From: an uncultured Collinsella sp.
Lineage (GTDB): Bacteria; Actinomycetota; Coriobacteriia; Coriobacteriales; Coriobacteriaceae
Assembly (NCBI GenBank): GCA_900553935.1
Contig: USFK01000060.1
Coordinates: forward strand, 1 to 7,945
Reading direction: 5' to 3'
Length of the DNA: 7,945 bases
In this document: positions 1 through 5,983 of the stretch, piece after piece
Numbering within the stretch: the first letter of the stretch is position 1
Layout of the letters: each line of letters begins with the position of its first letter
Notes under the pieces: model-generated
What the model was told of the DNA's origin: nothing
The model's database searches: none
What the model saw: the letters and a program-made list of their open reading frames with translations, nothing else
Translations under genes and position numbers: made by a program

Positions 1-102
1 ATTTGCTGTCAACAGATTATTTTGGTCTTTGTATTCTTTCAAAATGGCAGGACGCCCCTTTTCATCTGTAACCCCGGCTTCATTGCCGTCATAACGACGG
101 AC
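1..102 (-). other. Non-L3, AT-richer tail fused in frame to rplC
   Basis: From about position 102 down to the window edge the rplC frame encodes 34 residues (VRRYDGNEAG... to ...KDQNNLLTAN) that do not follow the L3 consensus. The DNA becomes visibly richer in A and T and in AAA, GAA and AAT codons than the GC-rich L3 body. I do not recognise the segment. A faint echo of the L3 C-terminus (a GNE, then VT, then NLL) may be chance. It could be a recombination joint, the edge of an inserted element, or an assembly chimera. Confidence 0.45.
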
Positions 103-576
103 CATCTTGACGCCCTTGAGGACGCGCGCAGGATAGGCGCACTGACCGATAGAACCGGGGTGACGCTGGAAGTGAGAACCATGCGTCATAGGACCGCGGC
201 GCTGACCCCAGCGCTTGATGCGACCCTGGAAGCCCTTACCCTTGGAGGTACCGATGACGTCGACCTTCTCGACATCAGCGAAATCAGCGACGGTGACGAC
301 CTCGCCGACCTTGTGCTCCTCGCCGTTCTCGACGCGGACCTCACGAAGGAAACGGACAGGCTCGACGCCAGCCTTGGCGAAGTGACCAGCCATGGGCTTG
401 TTCACGTTCTTGGCCTTGATGTCGCCGAAACCGATCTGGACGGCGTCATAGCCGTCGGTTGCCTGAGTTTTAACCTGCGAGACAGCGCAGGGGCCAGCCT
501 GGATGACCGTGACGGGAACGACGTTATCGTTCTCGTCCCAAACCTGGGTCATGCCAATCTTGCGGCCGAGAATCAT
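1..576 (-). CDS. rplC: 50S ribosomal protein L3, partial, with an atypical C-terminal part
   Basis: L3 is an early-assembly protein of the large ribosomal subunit that reaches toward the peptidyl-transferase centre. The N-terminal 158 residues are clearly L3: it opens MILGRKIGMTQVWDEND and has the GKGFQGRIKRWGQRRGPMTHG region followed by the HPGSIGQCAYPARVLKGVKM block. Normal L3 then continues with an AGRMGN-type segment and about 45-50 more residues. Here the frame instead continues VRRYDGNEAGVTDEKG and stays open to the window edge (residues 159-192). The frame is also open upstream of the ATG, and a TTG at 583-585 would give MISMILGRKIGMTQ; it has a GGGA about 7 bases ahead, whereas the ATG has no clear Shine-Dalgarno, so the TTG may be the true start. 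The usual S10-operon neighbour rpsJ is absent upstream. The L3 identity is firm; whether the gene is intact is not. Confidence 0.85.
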   Translation of the reverse strand, partial: MILGRKIGMTQVWDENDNVVPVTVIQAGPCAVSQVKTQATDGYDAVQIGFGDIKAKNVNKPMAGHFAKAGVEPVRFLREVRVENGEEHKVGEVVTVADFADVEKVDVIGTSKGKGFQGRIKRWGQRRGPMTHGSHFQRHPGSIGQCAYPARVLKGVKMVRRYDGNEAGVTDEKGRPAILKEYKDQNNLLTAN

Positions 577-605
577 GCTGATCAAGATATGATCCCAACT
601 CTCGC

Positions 606-657
606 GTGGTCTTGGGACAATGCGTACACCACCGAGCGTACGCCCCTAGAGGACCAC
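606..657 (-). ncRNA. Candidate structured 5' leader of rplC
   Basis: Read on the minus strand, about 30-80 bases ahead of the rplC start, this stretch can fold into an extended hairpin. An outer stem GTGGTC/GACCAC pairs 652-657 with 606-611. A GGG/CCC step pairs 644-646 with 614-616. An inner stem GCGTAC/GTACGC pairs 638-643 with 622-627 around a 10-base loop. An alternative small hairpin, TCCCAA/TTGGGA (612-617 with 593-598), overlaps it and would hide the possible ribosome-binding site of a TTG start, so two mutually exclusive folds are possible. Ribosomal-protein operons are often autoregulated by such leaders, but I cannot match this to a named family. Confidence 0.3.
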
Positions 658-768
658 TACTTACACGACGTGCTCCCCAGCCTTGTATTTCGCCCGGACT
701 ACCTGACAACCCTATTAAGCAGGCATTTTGTCCAGCCAGAATACTCCCCTGGTTACACACAGCTGTTT

Positions 769-797
769 AGTATACACGGCTGCGGGCGTATCCATCG
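769..797 (-). promoter_or_regulatory. Weak candidate promoter for rplC
   Basis: On the minus strand a TATACT hexamer (769-774) is a good -10 box. The matching -35 position 17 bases upstream reads CGATGG (792-797), which is poor. Transcription from here would give an untranslated leader of roughly 180-190 bases containing the hairpin at 606-657. Confidence 0.22.
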
Positions 798-846
798 AGA
801 TTCATATTTCACTCACATTGTTTACGCAGGTAAAGTGCGTGGATGG

Positions 847-997
847 CTCCCGAGCACGGCGGAGGGCCGGAGAAATATATTAAGGTCCCTGCTCTACAGT
901 CCTGCGCAAGACGGAGAGCACATTAAGTGCTCTCCTTTGCGTGCGGAACTCGCGATGACCTTAATATATTTCTCCGGCCCTCCGCCGTGCTCGGGAG
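847..997. repeat. 151-base element with perfect 41-base inverted arms and a nested hairpin
   Basis: The left arm (847-887, beginning CTCCCGAGCACGGCGG and ending TATTAAGGTC) is the exact reverse complement of the right arm (957-997); all 41 positions pair and pairing stops abruptly on both sides. The 69-base spacer holds a second hairpin, GGAGAGCAC (913-921) with GTGCTCTCC (927-935) around ATTAA, extended by CGCAA (905-909) with TTGCG (937-941). The bases just outside the arms (GGATGG and ACGACA) do not form a target-site duplication. It could be a MITE-like non-coding element, a strong hairpin acting as a barrier or terminator, an invertible segment, or a fold-back assembly artefact. It lies directly after the phosphatase gene and before the rplC leader. 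Confidence 0.75.
905..941. terminator. Possible transcription terminator hairpin inside the inverted element
   Basis: A 9-base perfect stem with a 5-base loop lies in the spacer of the larger inverted repeat. It is followed by TTT on the plus strand and by GTCTT on the minus strand, so the uridine tract is weak in both directions. For the minus-strand phosphatase gene, which ends at 1035, this is the first strong hairpin downstream, so a terminating role is reasonable but unproven. Confidence 0.35.
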
Positions 998-1034
998 ACG
1001 ACACGTTGATGTCTGCTTAACTCTGCTCGCTCAG

Positions 1035-1661
1035 CTAATTACTTTGTTGAGGATCGATGATTTGCTGCAAGATAAACTTGGATTGGGGCGCGTCGCCTTC
1101 TTCTCCCGACTTTTCCTCTTCGAAATCGAAAATCATGATGGCGCAATTGGGGAGTTTTGCTGGGAGCTCGAAACCCTCTGGGGCTGCAGCCTTGATGAAT
1201 TGGCGGCTGGCGCTGCCGTGGCTTACTGCTAGGAGGGTTTCGATGCCCTCGGCGCCCATGAGATTGGTGAGGGTACCTACCATGCGTTCTTGCAGTGCGC
1301 GGCTTCCTTCTCCTCCGAAGGGGACCAGGTCCTCGCCCGGGTCCCAGACATCGGTGGGCAGGGCGTCGTGGGGGCCTTCTTCGAAGGTGCCGTAGCTGCG
1401 TTCGATGATGCCTTCGCAGGGCTCGACTGCTGCATCCGGGCCGAGGAGTTCGGTTGCGACGAGACTTGCCGTGTCCATGGCTCGGCCTAAGGGCGAAGAG
1501 ACCACTTTGTCTGGAACGACGCCGTGGTCCTTGAGCCATGCGGCTGCCTTTCCCGCTTGTTTGCGGCCCAGGTCGGTCAACGGAGAATCGCAGCGGCCCT
1601 GGACCAGCTTTTTAACGTTGAATTCTGTCTGACCGTGGCGGAGTAGATATAGACGCTTCAT
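1035..1661 (-). CDS. Histidine phosphatase family protein (phosphoglycerate-mutase-like)
   Basis: A 208-residue cytoplasmic enzyme of the histidine phosphatase superfamily, which removes phosphate through a phospho-histidine intermediate. The signature LLRHGQTEFN puts the nucleophile at His9 with Arg8; SSPLGRAMDTA supplies the phosphate-binding Arg60; Glu87 in ERSYG is the likely acid; VSHGSA supplies the second histidine, His148. The length suits a cobC/gpmB-type phosphatase rather than the longer dPGM mutase, so the substrate cannot be named. An acidic loop (EEEKSGEEGD, 181-190) near the C-terminus is variable-looking. The start has a strong AAGGGGAG ribosome-binding site about 4 bases upstream. 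It begins 39 bases after the CDF transporter gene on the same strand, so co-transcription is likely. Confidence 0.9.
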   Translation of the reverse strand: MKRLYLLRHGQTEFNVKKLVQGRCDSPLTDLGRKQAGKAAAWLKDHGVVPDKVVSSPLGRAMDTASLVATELLGPDAAVEPCEGIIERSYGTFEEGPHDALPTDVWDPGEDLVPFGGEGSRALQERMVGTLTNLMGAEGIETLLAVSHGSASRQFIKAAAPEGFELPAKLPNCAIMIFDFEEEKSGEEGDAPQSKFILQQIIDPQQSN

Positions 1662-1700
1662 GCTCTCCCCTTCTGTATAACTTGCTCTACCGGCGCAGCC

Positions 1701-2861
1701 CTACTCGTGGGTATGGCCTACGTAGTCTTCGTCGATCGTGATCTTGGCAATCGACTTGGGATATTCGGATTCGACACGTTTCGCCAACGCGCGCTTTAGG
1801 TCCTCGGCGTTCATCGCCAAATCCGAGGGTCGCACGCAGTCAAAAATCACATTGGTGTGCGTGGGGCCCGGAACACAGCGCAGGTCGTGGATCGAGAGGC
1901 GGCTATCGATCTCTTGAGCCATAGCGTTGATGCGCAGATGCATGCTCGCCACTTTGGGGTCGTCGGTCACGATGGGGTCGTAATGGAGCGTGACGATCAT
2001 ACCGTCTTCGTTCCTAAACGACCGCTCGATGTTATCGAGCGTGTCGTGACTTTCCAGCGGGCTGGCCTCGGCTGCCATCTCGGCATGAGCGCTTGCGAAC
2101 TTCCTGCCCGGGCCGTAGTCGTGAACCATCAGGTCGTGAACGCCCAAAACGCCGGGGTAGCTCATGATCTTGTCTCGAATGTGCTTGACCAGCTTAGGAT
2201 CAGGCGCCTGGCCCAAAAGCGGGCTCACTGTATCCTGGATGAGCTCAAAACCGCTCCAGCCAATATAGGCGCCAACGGCAAGGCCGACCCATGCGTCAAG
2301 ATTGATGTGCGTCACCTGCGAAACAATTGCGCACGCTAACACGGCGCCCGTGGCAAGGACATCGTTCTTGGAATCCTGCGCGGTCGCATGCAACGTCTCG
2401 GACTCAATGCGGTCACCGAGCTTTTGGTTGAGGGCCGCCATCCACAGCTTTACGACCATCGAAAGCACTAAAACTGCCACCAGGGCAAGTGAGAACTCGA
2501 CAGGTTCGGGGTTGACAATTCGCTCAACCGACGACTTCACCAGCTCAACGCCAATCAGCAGCACGAGCGCCGCCACGACCAGTCCCGAGAGATACTCGTA
2601 GCGACCGTGACCGTAAGGATGCTCGGGGTCGGCCGGCTTGCTCGCCAGCCTGAAGCCCAGCACGCTCACGATATTCGAGCTGGCATCGGACAGGTTGTTC
2701 ATGGCATCCGCCACGATCGAAACCGATCCCGACAGCACGCCAATTGCACCCTTCGCAGCGCATAGTGCCACATTGGCGAGAATACACACCACGCCCGTCA
2801 ACGTGCCCACGCGCGCACGGTCGCCCTGCGCACGACGAACAATCCACTCGACCATCCTCAT
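1701..2861 (-). CDS. Cation diffusion facilitator transporter, probable Mn2+ type
   Basis: A 386-residue inner-membrane metal/proton antiporter of the CDF family. Residues about 18-210 hold the transmembrane domain: SGSVSIVADAMNNLSD lies in TM2 and HATAQDSKNDVLATG in TM5. The family metal site A would be Asn55-x3-Asp59 and Asp163-x3-Asp167. This Asn/Asp-only set, lacking the TM5 histidine of zinc exporters, is the pattern associated with manganese exporters such as MntE, so Mn2+ export is the favoured role. Residues about 215-290 form the cytoplasmic dimerisation domain, and about 300-386 look like a second similar alpha/beta module, making it longer than the roughly 300-residue zinc CDFs. 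The C-terminus ends HTHE. The start has GGGGA 3 bases upstream; Met3 is an alternative. No yybP-ykoY manganese riboswitch is apparent upstream. Confidence 0.9.
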   Translation of the reverse strand: MRMVEWIVRRAQGDRARVGTLTGVVCILANVALCAAKGAIGVLSGSVSIVADAMNNLSDASSNIVSVLGFRLASKPADPEHPYGHGRYEYLSGLVVAALVLLIGVELVKSSVERIVNPEPVEFSLALVAVLVLSMVVKLWMAALNQKLGDRIESETLHATAQDSKNDVLATGAVLACAIVSQVTHINLDAWVGLAVGAYIGWSGFELIQDTVSPLLGQAPDPKLVKHIRDKIMSYPGVLGVHDLMVHDYGPGRKFASAHAEMAAEASPLESHDTLDNIERSFRNEDGMIVTLHYDPIVTDDPKVASMHLRINAMAQEIDSRLSIHDLRCVPGPTHTNVIFDCVRPSDLAMNAEDLKRALAKRVESEYPKSIAKITIDEDYVGHTHE

Positions 2862-2933
2862 CAGTCCCCACGGTACTACCTAATATCTATTGCTCAAACG
2901 GATTGTAGTGTAGCCACTTTGTCCTCCAGATAC

Positions 2934-2966
2934 AAAAAGGCCGCAACCCACACGAGCCACGGCCTT
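2934..2966 (-). terminator. Intrinsic terminator after the PTS EIIC gene
   Basis: On the minus strand AAGGCCG (2960-2966) pairs with CGGCCTT (2937-2943) across a 16-base loop and is followed directly by a run of five T residues. It lies 38 bases past the EIIC stop codon and ahead of the CDF gene, so it separates the acc/EIIC transcript from the CDF-phosphatase unit. Confidence 0.75.
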
Positions 2967-2973
2967 GGAACAT

Positions 2974-2995
2974 GACAAAGGAATCGTCCTTTGTC
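2974..2995. repeat. Palindrome GACAAAGG-n6-CCTTTGTC
   Basis: Perfect 8-base arms around a 6-base spacer, placed between the EIIC stop codon and its terminator. The same CCTTTGTC core recurs in a second palindrome at the other end of the EIIC gene, which suggests a short dispersed intergenic repeat or paired protein-binding sites. Confidence 0.6.
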
Positions 2996-3003
2996 GCACA
3001 GGT

Positions 3004-4218
3004 TTATGCGCTTACTTCAGCAGCGCTCGCCACTGTTTCGGGCGAATCGGCTTCGTCTTCTGCCGCCCACCCCTTCGCCGGCACCACGCCAAAGCAGTAG
3101 CTCAGCGCCGCAGACACCGCAAATGCCACACCGCCGGCAACGCAGCACCACAGCAGGTTCGAGATGCCGCCCGTGGCAAAGCCAATGACCATGAGGACAT
3201 TCGTCATGCCGATGGTATAGGCCGTAACGTGGCCCACGGCTGCAACAAGGCCTCCGACGGCGCCGCCAATGGCCATGCACGTCAGGCACCTGCCATATTT
3301 AAAGCCGCAACCGTACAGCGCCGGCTCGCTTACACCGCCAAGAACACCCGAGATTGAATAGCCCAACATGAGCGCCTTCTCGTCCTTATCCGCAACGCGG
3401 AGCGACGCGCCAAAGGGCATGCCCCAAACGGCGAACGTTGCCATCGTCGCGGCGATCAGGATGCACGAATCCGTTCCCACACTCATAAACTGCGCATAGG
3501 CGAGCGATAGGACAACGTTGCTGACGCCCGCGATCTTTAGGAACTCCCAACCCGCGGCAAGCCCCATGAGCGTGAGCAGCGACACGACGCCACCGGAATT
3601 GCCAAGCATAAACATAAGCTGGCCCAGCAGCATGCCCAGATAGCTGCCCGCCGGCGCCGTGATACACAGCGAAACCGGAACCATGACAAGCATGGTCGCA
3701 AACGGAACGAACGAAAACGCCACGGCCTTGGGGATAATGCGCTGAAAGAAACACTCCACTCGCCATAGCACGGGCACCGAGATGAGAACCGGAATAACAG
3801 TCGTCGTGTAATCGTTGACCGGCGCGGGAACCAGACCATACACATAAGTCATCGATGCCCCCGCCGTCGATGCGGCATCGACAAGCTTAAGCAGATCGGG
3901 TGCAATCAATACGCCGCCCAGCATCATACCCAGCTGCTCCGAGCAACCGAGCTGGCGGGCGGCCGCCCAACCAAGATAAATGGGCAAAAAGTAGTAGCCG
4001 GCGTTGTAGAGCCAACTGTAGAACAGGCGATAGATTTCGGAATCGGCAGACCACAGGCCCAGCATGCCTTCGCCCATAATGACGGCGACGGTGCGGAACA
4101 ATGCCGCGCAGACAATAAACGGCAGAGCCGACATCATGCTTTTGGACAGATAGTCCACCACGGCCATGGCGTTTGATGAAACCGTCGTTGTAAACGAGGT
4201 GTTAGAAACTTGTGGCAT
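3004..4218 (-). CDS. PTS transporter EIIC subunit (glucose/beta-glucoside superfamily), stand-alone
   Basis: A 404-residue integral membrane permease. EIIC proteins carry a sugar across the membrane while their EIIB partner phosphorylates it. The chain is hydrophobic with many membrane segments between about residues 28 and 380. NDYTTTVIPVLISVPVL (135-151) matches the conserved central segment of beta-glucoside/sucrose-type EIIC, and GVSEPALYG (295-303) is the family GITEP-type signature with Glu298 in the sugar-binding loop. The C-terminal tail (about 383-404) is acidic and soluble. There is no EIIB cysteine domain and no EIIA histidine domain in the chain or beside it, so partners must be encoded elsewhere or the protein works differently. 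The chosen start has GGGAAAGG 6 bases upstream; longer versions reach into accDA in another frame. It begins 40 bases after accDA. The sugar cannot be told from sequence. Confidence 0.85.
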   Translation of the reverse strand: MPQVSNTSFTTTVSSNAMAVVDYLSKSMMSALPFIVCAALFRTVAVIMGEGMLGLWSADSEIYRLFYSWLYNAGYYFLPIYLGWAAARQLGCSEQLGMMLGGVLIAPDLLKLVDAASTAGASMTYVYGLVPAPVNDYTTTVIPVLISVPVLWRVECFFQRIIPKAVAFSFVPFATMLVMVPVSLCITAPAGSYLGMLLGQLMFMLGNSGGVVSLLTLMGLAAGWEFLKIAGVSNVVLSLAYAQFMSVGTDSCILIAATMATFAVWGMPFGASLRVADKDEKALMLGYSISGVLGGVSEPALYGCGFKYGRCLTCMAIGGAVGGLVAAVGHVTAYTIGMTNVLMVIGFATGGISNLLWCCVAGGVAFAVSAALSYCFGVVPAKGWAAEDEADSPETVASAAEVSA

Positions 4219-4234
4219 GGAACGCCTTTCCCAA

Positions 4235-4263
4235 TGTGACATGCGGACTGTCCCTTTGTCACA
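4235..4263. repeat. Imperfect 29-base palindrome over the accDA stop codon
   Basis: TGTGACATGCGGAC and GTCCCTTTGTCACA form 14-base arms around a central T, with 11 of 14 positions paired. The three mismatches (positions 8-10 of the left arm) would be repaired by an AAG, giving the same GACAAAGG core as the palindrome at 2974-2995. It covers the accDA stop codon and lies just upstream of the EIIC ribosome-binding site. It has no T-run, so it is not a typical terminator. Confidence 0.55.
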
Positions 4264-5983
4264 TCGTGCGGTACTGACCGATTGCGCGGTACTTTTCGTA
4301 GCGGAGGTTCGTGAGGGTCGCGTCGTCGAGCTGCTCAAGCGTATCGAAGGCATCAAATGCCGAGGACATGACGGCACCGGCGATCTCCTCATGCGACAGG
4401 CCCCTATCGTCAACAATGCCGTCGATGATGCCGAGTGCCAACAGATCGGGGGCTGTGAGCTTCAGCGCCTCGGCGGCCTCATTCGCGCGCTCGGTATCCT
4501 TCCACAGGATCGACGCACAGGCCTCGGGGCTCACGACCGAATAGGCCGAGCTCGAGAGCATCAGGATGCGGTCGGCCACGGACAGCGCCAGCGCGCCACC
4601 AGAGCCGCCCTCGCCTGTCACCACCGAGACAATCGGCGTCTTAAGGCCGCTCATCTCCATGAGATTCTGGGCAATCGCCTCGCCCTGGCCGCGCTCCTCG
4701 GCACCGATGCCGCAAAACGCGCCCGAAGTATCGACCAGGCACAGAACCGGTCGACCAAACTTTTCGGCCTGGCGCATCAGGCGACGCGCTTTGCGGTAGC
4801 CCTCGGGATGCGCCATGCCAAAGTTGCGGCGCATGCGCTCTTTGGTCGTGGTGCCGCGCTCGATGGCGATGACCGTTACGGGGCGTCCGTCTTTCCAGCC
4901 AATGCCAGCCACCACAGCGGCGTCGTCGCCAAAGTAACGGTCGCCGTGCAGCTCCACAAATCCATCCAGGCCCAGCGAGACCATCTCACCCGCCGTGGCG
5001 CGATCTGCCGAGCGGGTCTGCTTGACAATCTCGAGCGCGGTTTTTGGTGCCGCCGAGCGCTTAAACAAGTGTCCCAACTTTTTGCCGCGGCGACCCGCAT
5101 GCACGATTTCATGCGGTGCCCCCAGGCCAGGCGCGTGCCCTTCGTGCAGCGCCAGCAGCTCGCCTACCGTGAGCGCAATCTCGCCACGCGGAACAACGGC
5201 ATCGCAAAAGCCGTGCTCCAGCAAAAACTCGGAGCGCTGGAATCCCTTGGGCAGACGCTTGTGCATGTTCTGCTCGATCACGCGCGGGCCGGCAAATGCC
5301 GTCAGGGCATCGGGCTCGGCCAGGATAATGTCGCCTTCCATGGCAAAGCTCGCGGTTACGCCTCCGGTCGTGGGATCGGTGAGCACCGTGATATACAGGC
5401 CGCCCGCCTCGCTGTGGCGCCTAACCGCCGCAGAAATCTTGGCCATCTGCATAAGCGATGTCACGCCCTCTTGCATGCGCGCACCGCCCGAAACGGTAAA
5501 GCCGACGACCGGCAATCCCAGCTCGATCGCGCGTTCAAAGACGCGACAGATCTTTTCGCCCACCACGGAACCCATCGAGCCCATCATAAAGTTGGCATCC
5601 ATAAAGAAGAGCGCGGTATCGCAGCCGCAGATTTTGCCCCTGCCGCACACAACGGCATCGCGCTCGCCCGAACGTTCGCAAGCGCTCTTAAGCTTGTCGG
5701 CATAACCGGGAAACGAGAGGAAGTCCTCTGACGCCAGTTCGGCATCCCACTCCTCAAACGTGCCCTCGTCGACCGTCATGCGCATGCGCGCGCGACCGCT
5801 CACGCGAAAGTGTTTACCGCAGCGAGGGCAGACCTCGAGGTTGTCGTGCAGGCGCGCCTCATCGATCACGCGGCGGCACTCCGGGCACTTGATAAACACG
5901 TGGCGCGCGGGAAACTCGGCGCACGACTCGGTTATCGGCCCCTCAAGAACATTGACCGTCTTCGCTTTTCTATTCATCAGCAT
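4259..5983 (-). CDS. accDA: Acetyl-CoA carboxylase carboxyltransferase, fused beta (AccD) and alpha (AccA) subunits
   Basis: A 574-residue cytoplasmic enzyme that transfers the carboxyl group from carboxybiotin on AccB to acetyl-CoA, making malonyl-CoA. The AccD half (about 1-295) starts with a four-cysteine zinc ribbon (Cys33, Cys36, Cys52, Cys55), then the crotonase-fold core with SGGARMQEG (165-173) and TDPTTGGVTASFAM. The AccA half (about 310-574) begins TALEIVKQTRSADR, contains ELHGDRYFGDD, GEGGSGGALAL (457-467) and SPEACASILWK (485-495). In most bacteria these are separate proteins of roughly 290 and 320 residues; here a short basic linker (GRRGKKLGHLFKRS) joins them and the usual AccA N-terminal helices are reduced. 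The start has GGGG 7 bases upstream and overlaps the accC end by 14 bases, implying translational coupling; Met3 is an alternative. Confidence 0.95.
   Translation of the reverse strand: MLMNRKAKTVNVLEGPITESCAEFPARHVFIKCPECRRVIDEARLHDNLEVCPRCGKHFRVSGRARMRMTVDEGTFEEWDAELASEDFLSFPGYADKLKSACERSGERDAVVCGRGKICGCDTALFFMDANFMMGSMGSVVGEKICRVFERAIELGLPVVGFTVSGGARMQEGVTSLMQMAKISAAVRRHSEAGGLYITVLTDPTTGGVTASFAMEGDIILAEPDALTAFAGPRVIEQNMHKRLPKGFQRSEFLLEHGFCDAVVPRGEIALTVGELLALHEGHAPGLGAPHEIVHAGRRGKKLGHLFKRSAAPKTALEIVKQTRSADRATAGEMVSLGLDGFVELHGDRYFGDDAAVVAGIGWKDGRPVTVIAIERGTTTKERMRRNFGMAHPEGYRKARRLMRQAEKFGRPVLCLVDTSGAFCGIGAEERGQGEAIAQNLMEMSGLKTPIVSVVTGEGGSGGALALSVADRILMLSSSAYSVVSPEACASILWKDTERANEAAEALKLTAPDLLALGIIDGIVDDRGLSHEEIAGAVMSSAFDAFDTLEQLDDATLTNLRYEKYRAIGQYRTM

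Larger units (their letters stand above)
577..846. other. Gene-free stretch upstream of rplC
   Basis: No convincing coding region on either strand. Reading frames here lack family motifs, and rpsJ, which normally precedes rplC, is not present. Apart from the possible leader hairpin near the rplC start and one weak minus-strand -10 box, I see nothing identifiable. The base composition is less GC-rich than the metabolic genes to the right. Confidence 0.6.

Noticed and set aside
524..760. A 78-codon minus-strand frame overlapping the rplC start
   Set aside because: It runs out of frame into rplC, has no recognisable motif and does not resemble S10.
888..956. An invertible promoter between the 41-base arms
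   Set aside because: Inverted arms fit, but the spacer has no believable -10/-35 pair in either orientation, so only the repeat itself is claimed.
22..1020. A 332-codon plus-strand reading frame
   Set aside because: Its first half is the antisense of the clear L3 gene and its second half crosses the inverted repeat; no family motif is visible and there is no plausible ribosome-binding site.
1675..1680. TTATAC as a promoter -10 box for the phosphatase
   Set aside because: A start site there would fall on the ribosome-binding site, leaving no leader, and no -35 box is seen.
2862..2933. A manganese (yybP-ykoY) riboswitch before the CDF gene
   Set aside because: The gap after the terminator is short and I cannot find the paired stems and conserved loops such a riboswitch requires.
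4219..4416. N-terminal extension of the EIIC gene
   Set aside because: It lies over the 3' end of accDA in another frame, reads as a basic arginine-rich shadow and the internal ATG at 4216-4218 has a better ribosome-binding site.
4166..5731. A 521-codon plus-strand frame opposite accDA
   Set aside because: Long antisense frames are expected in GC-rich genes; its translation shows no domain and accDA is certain.
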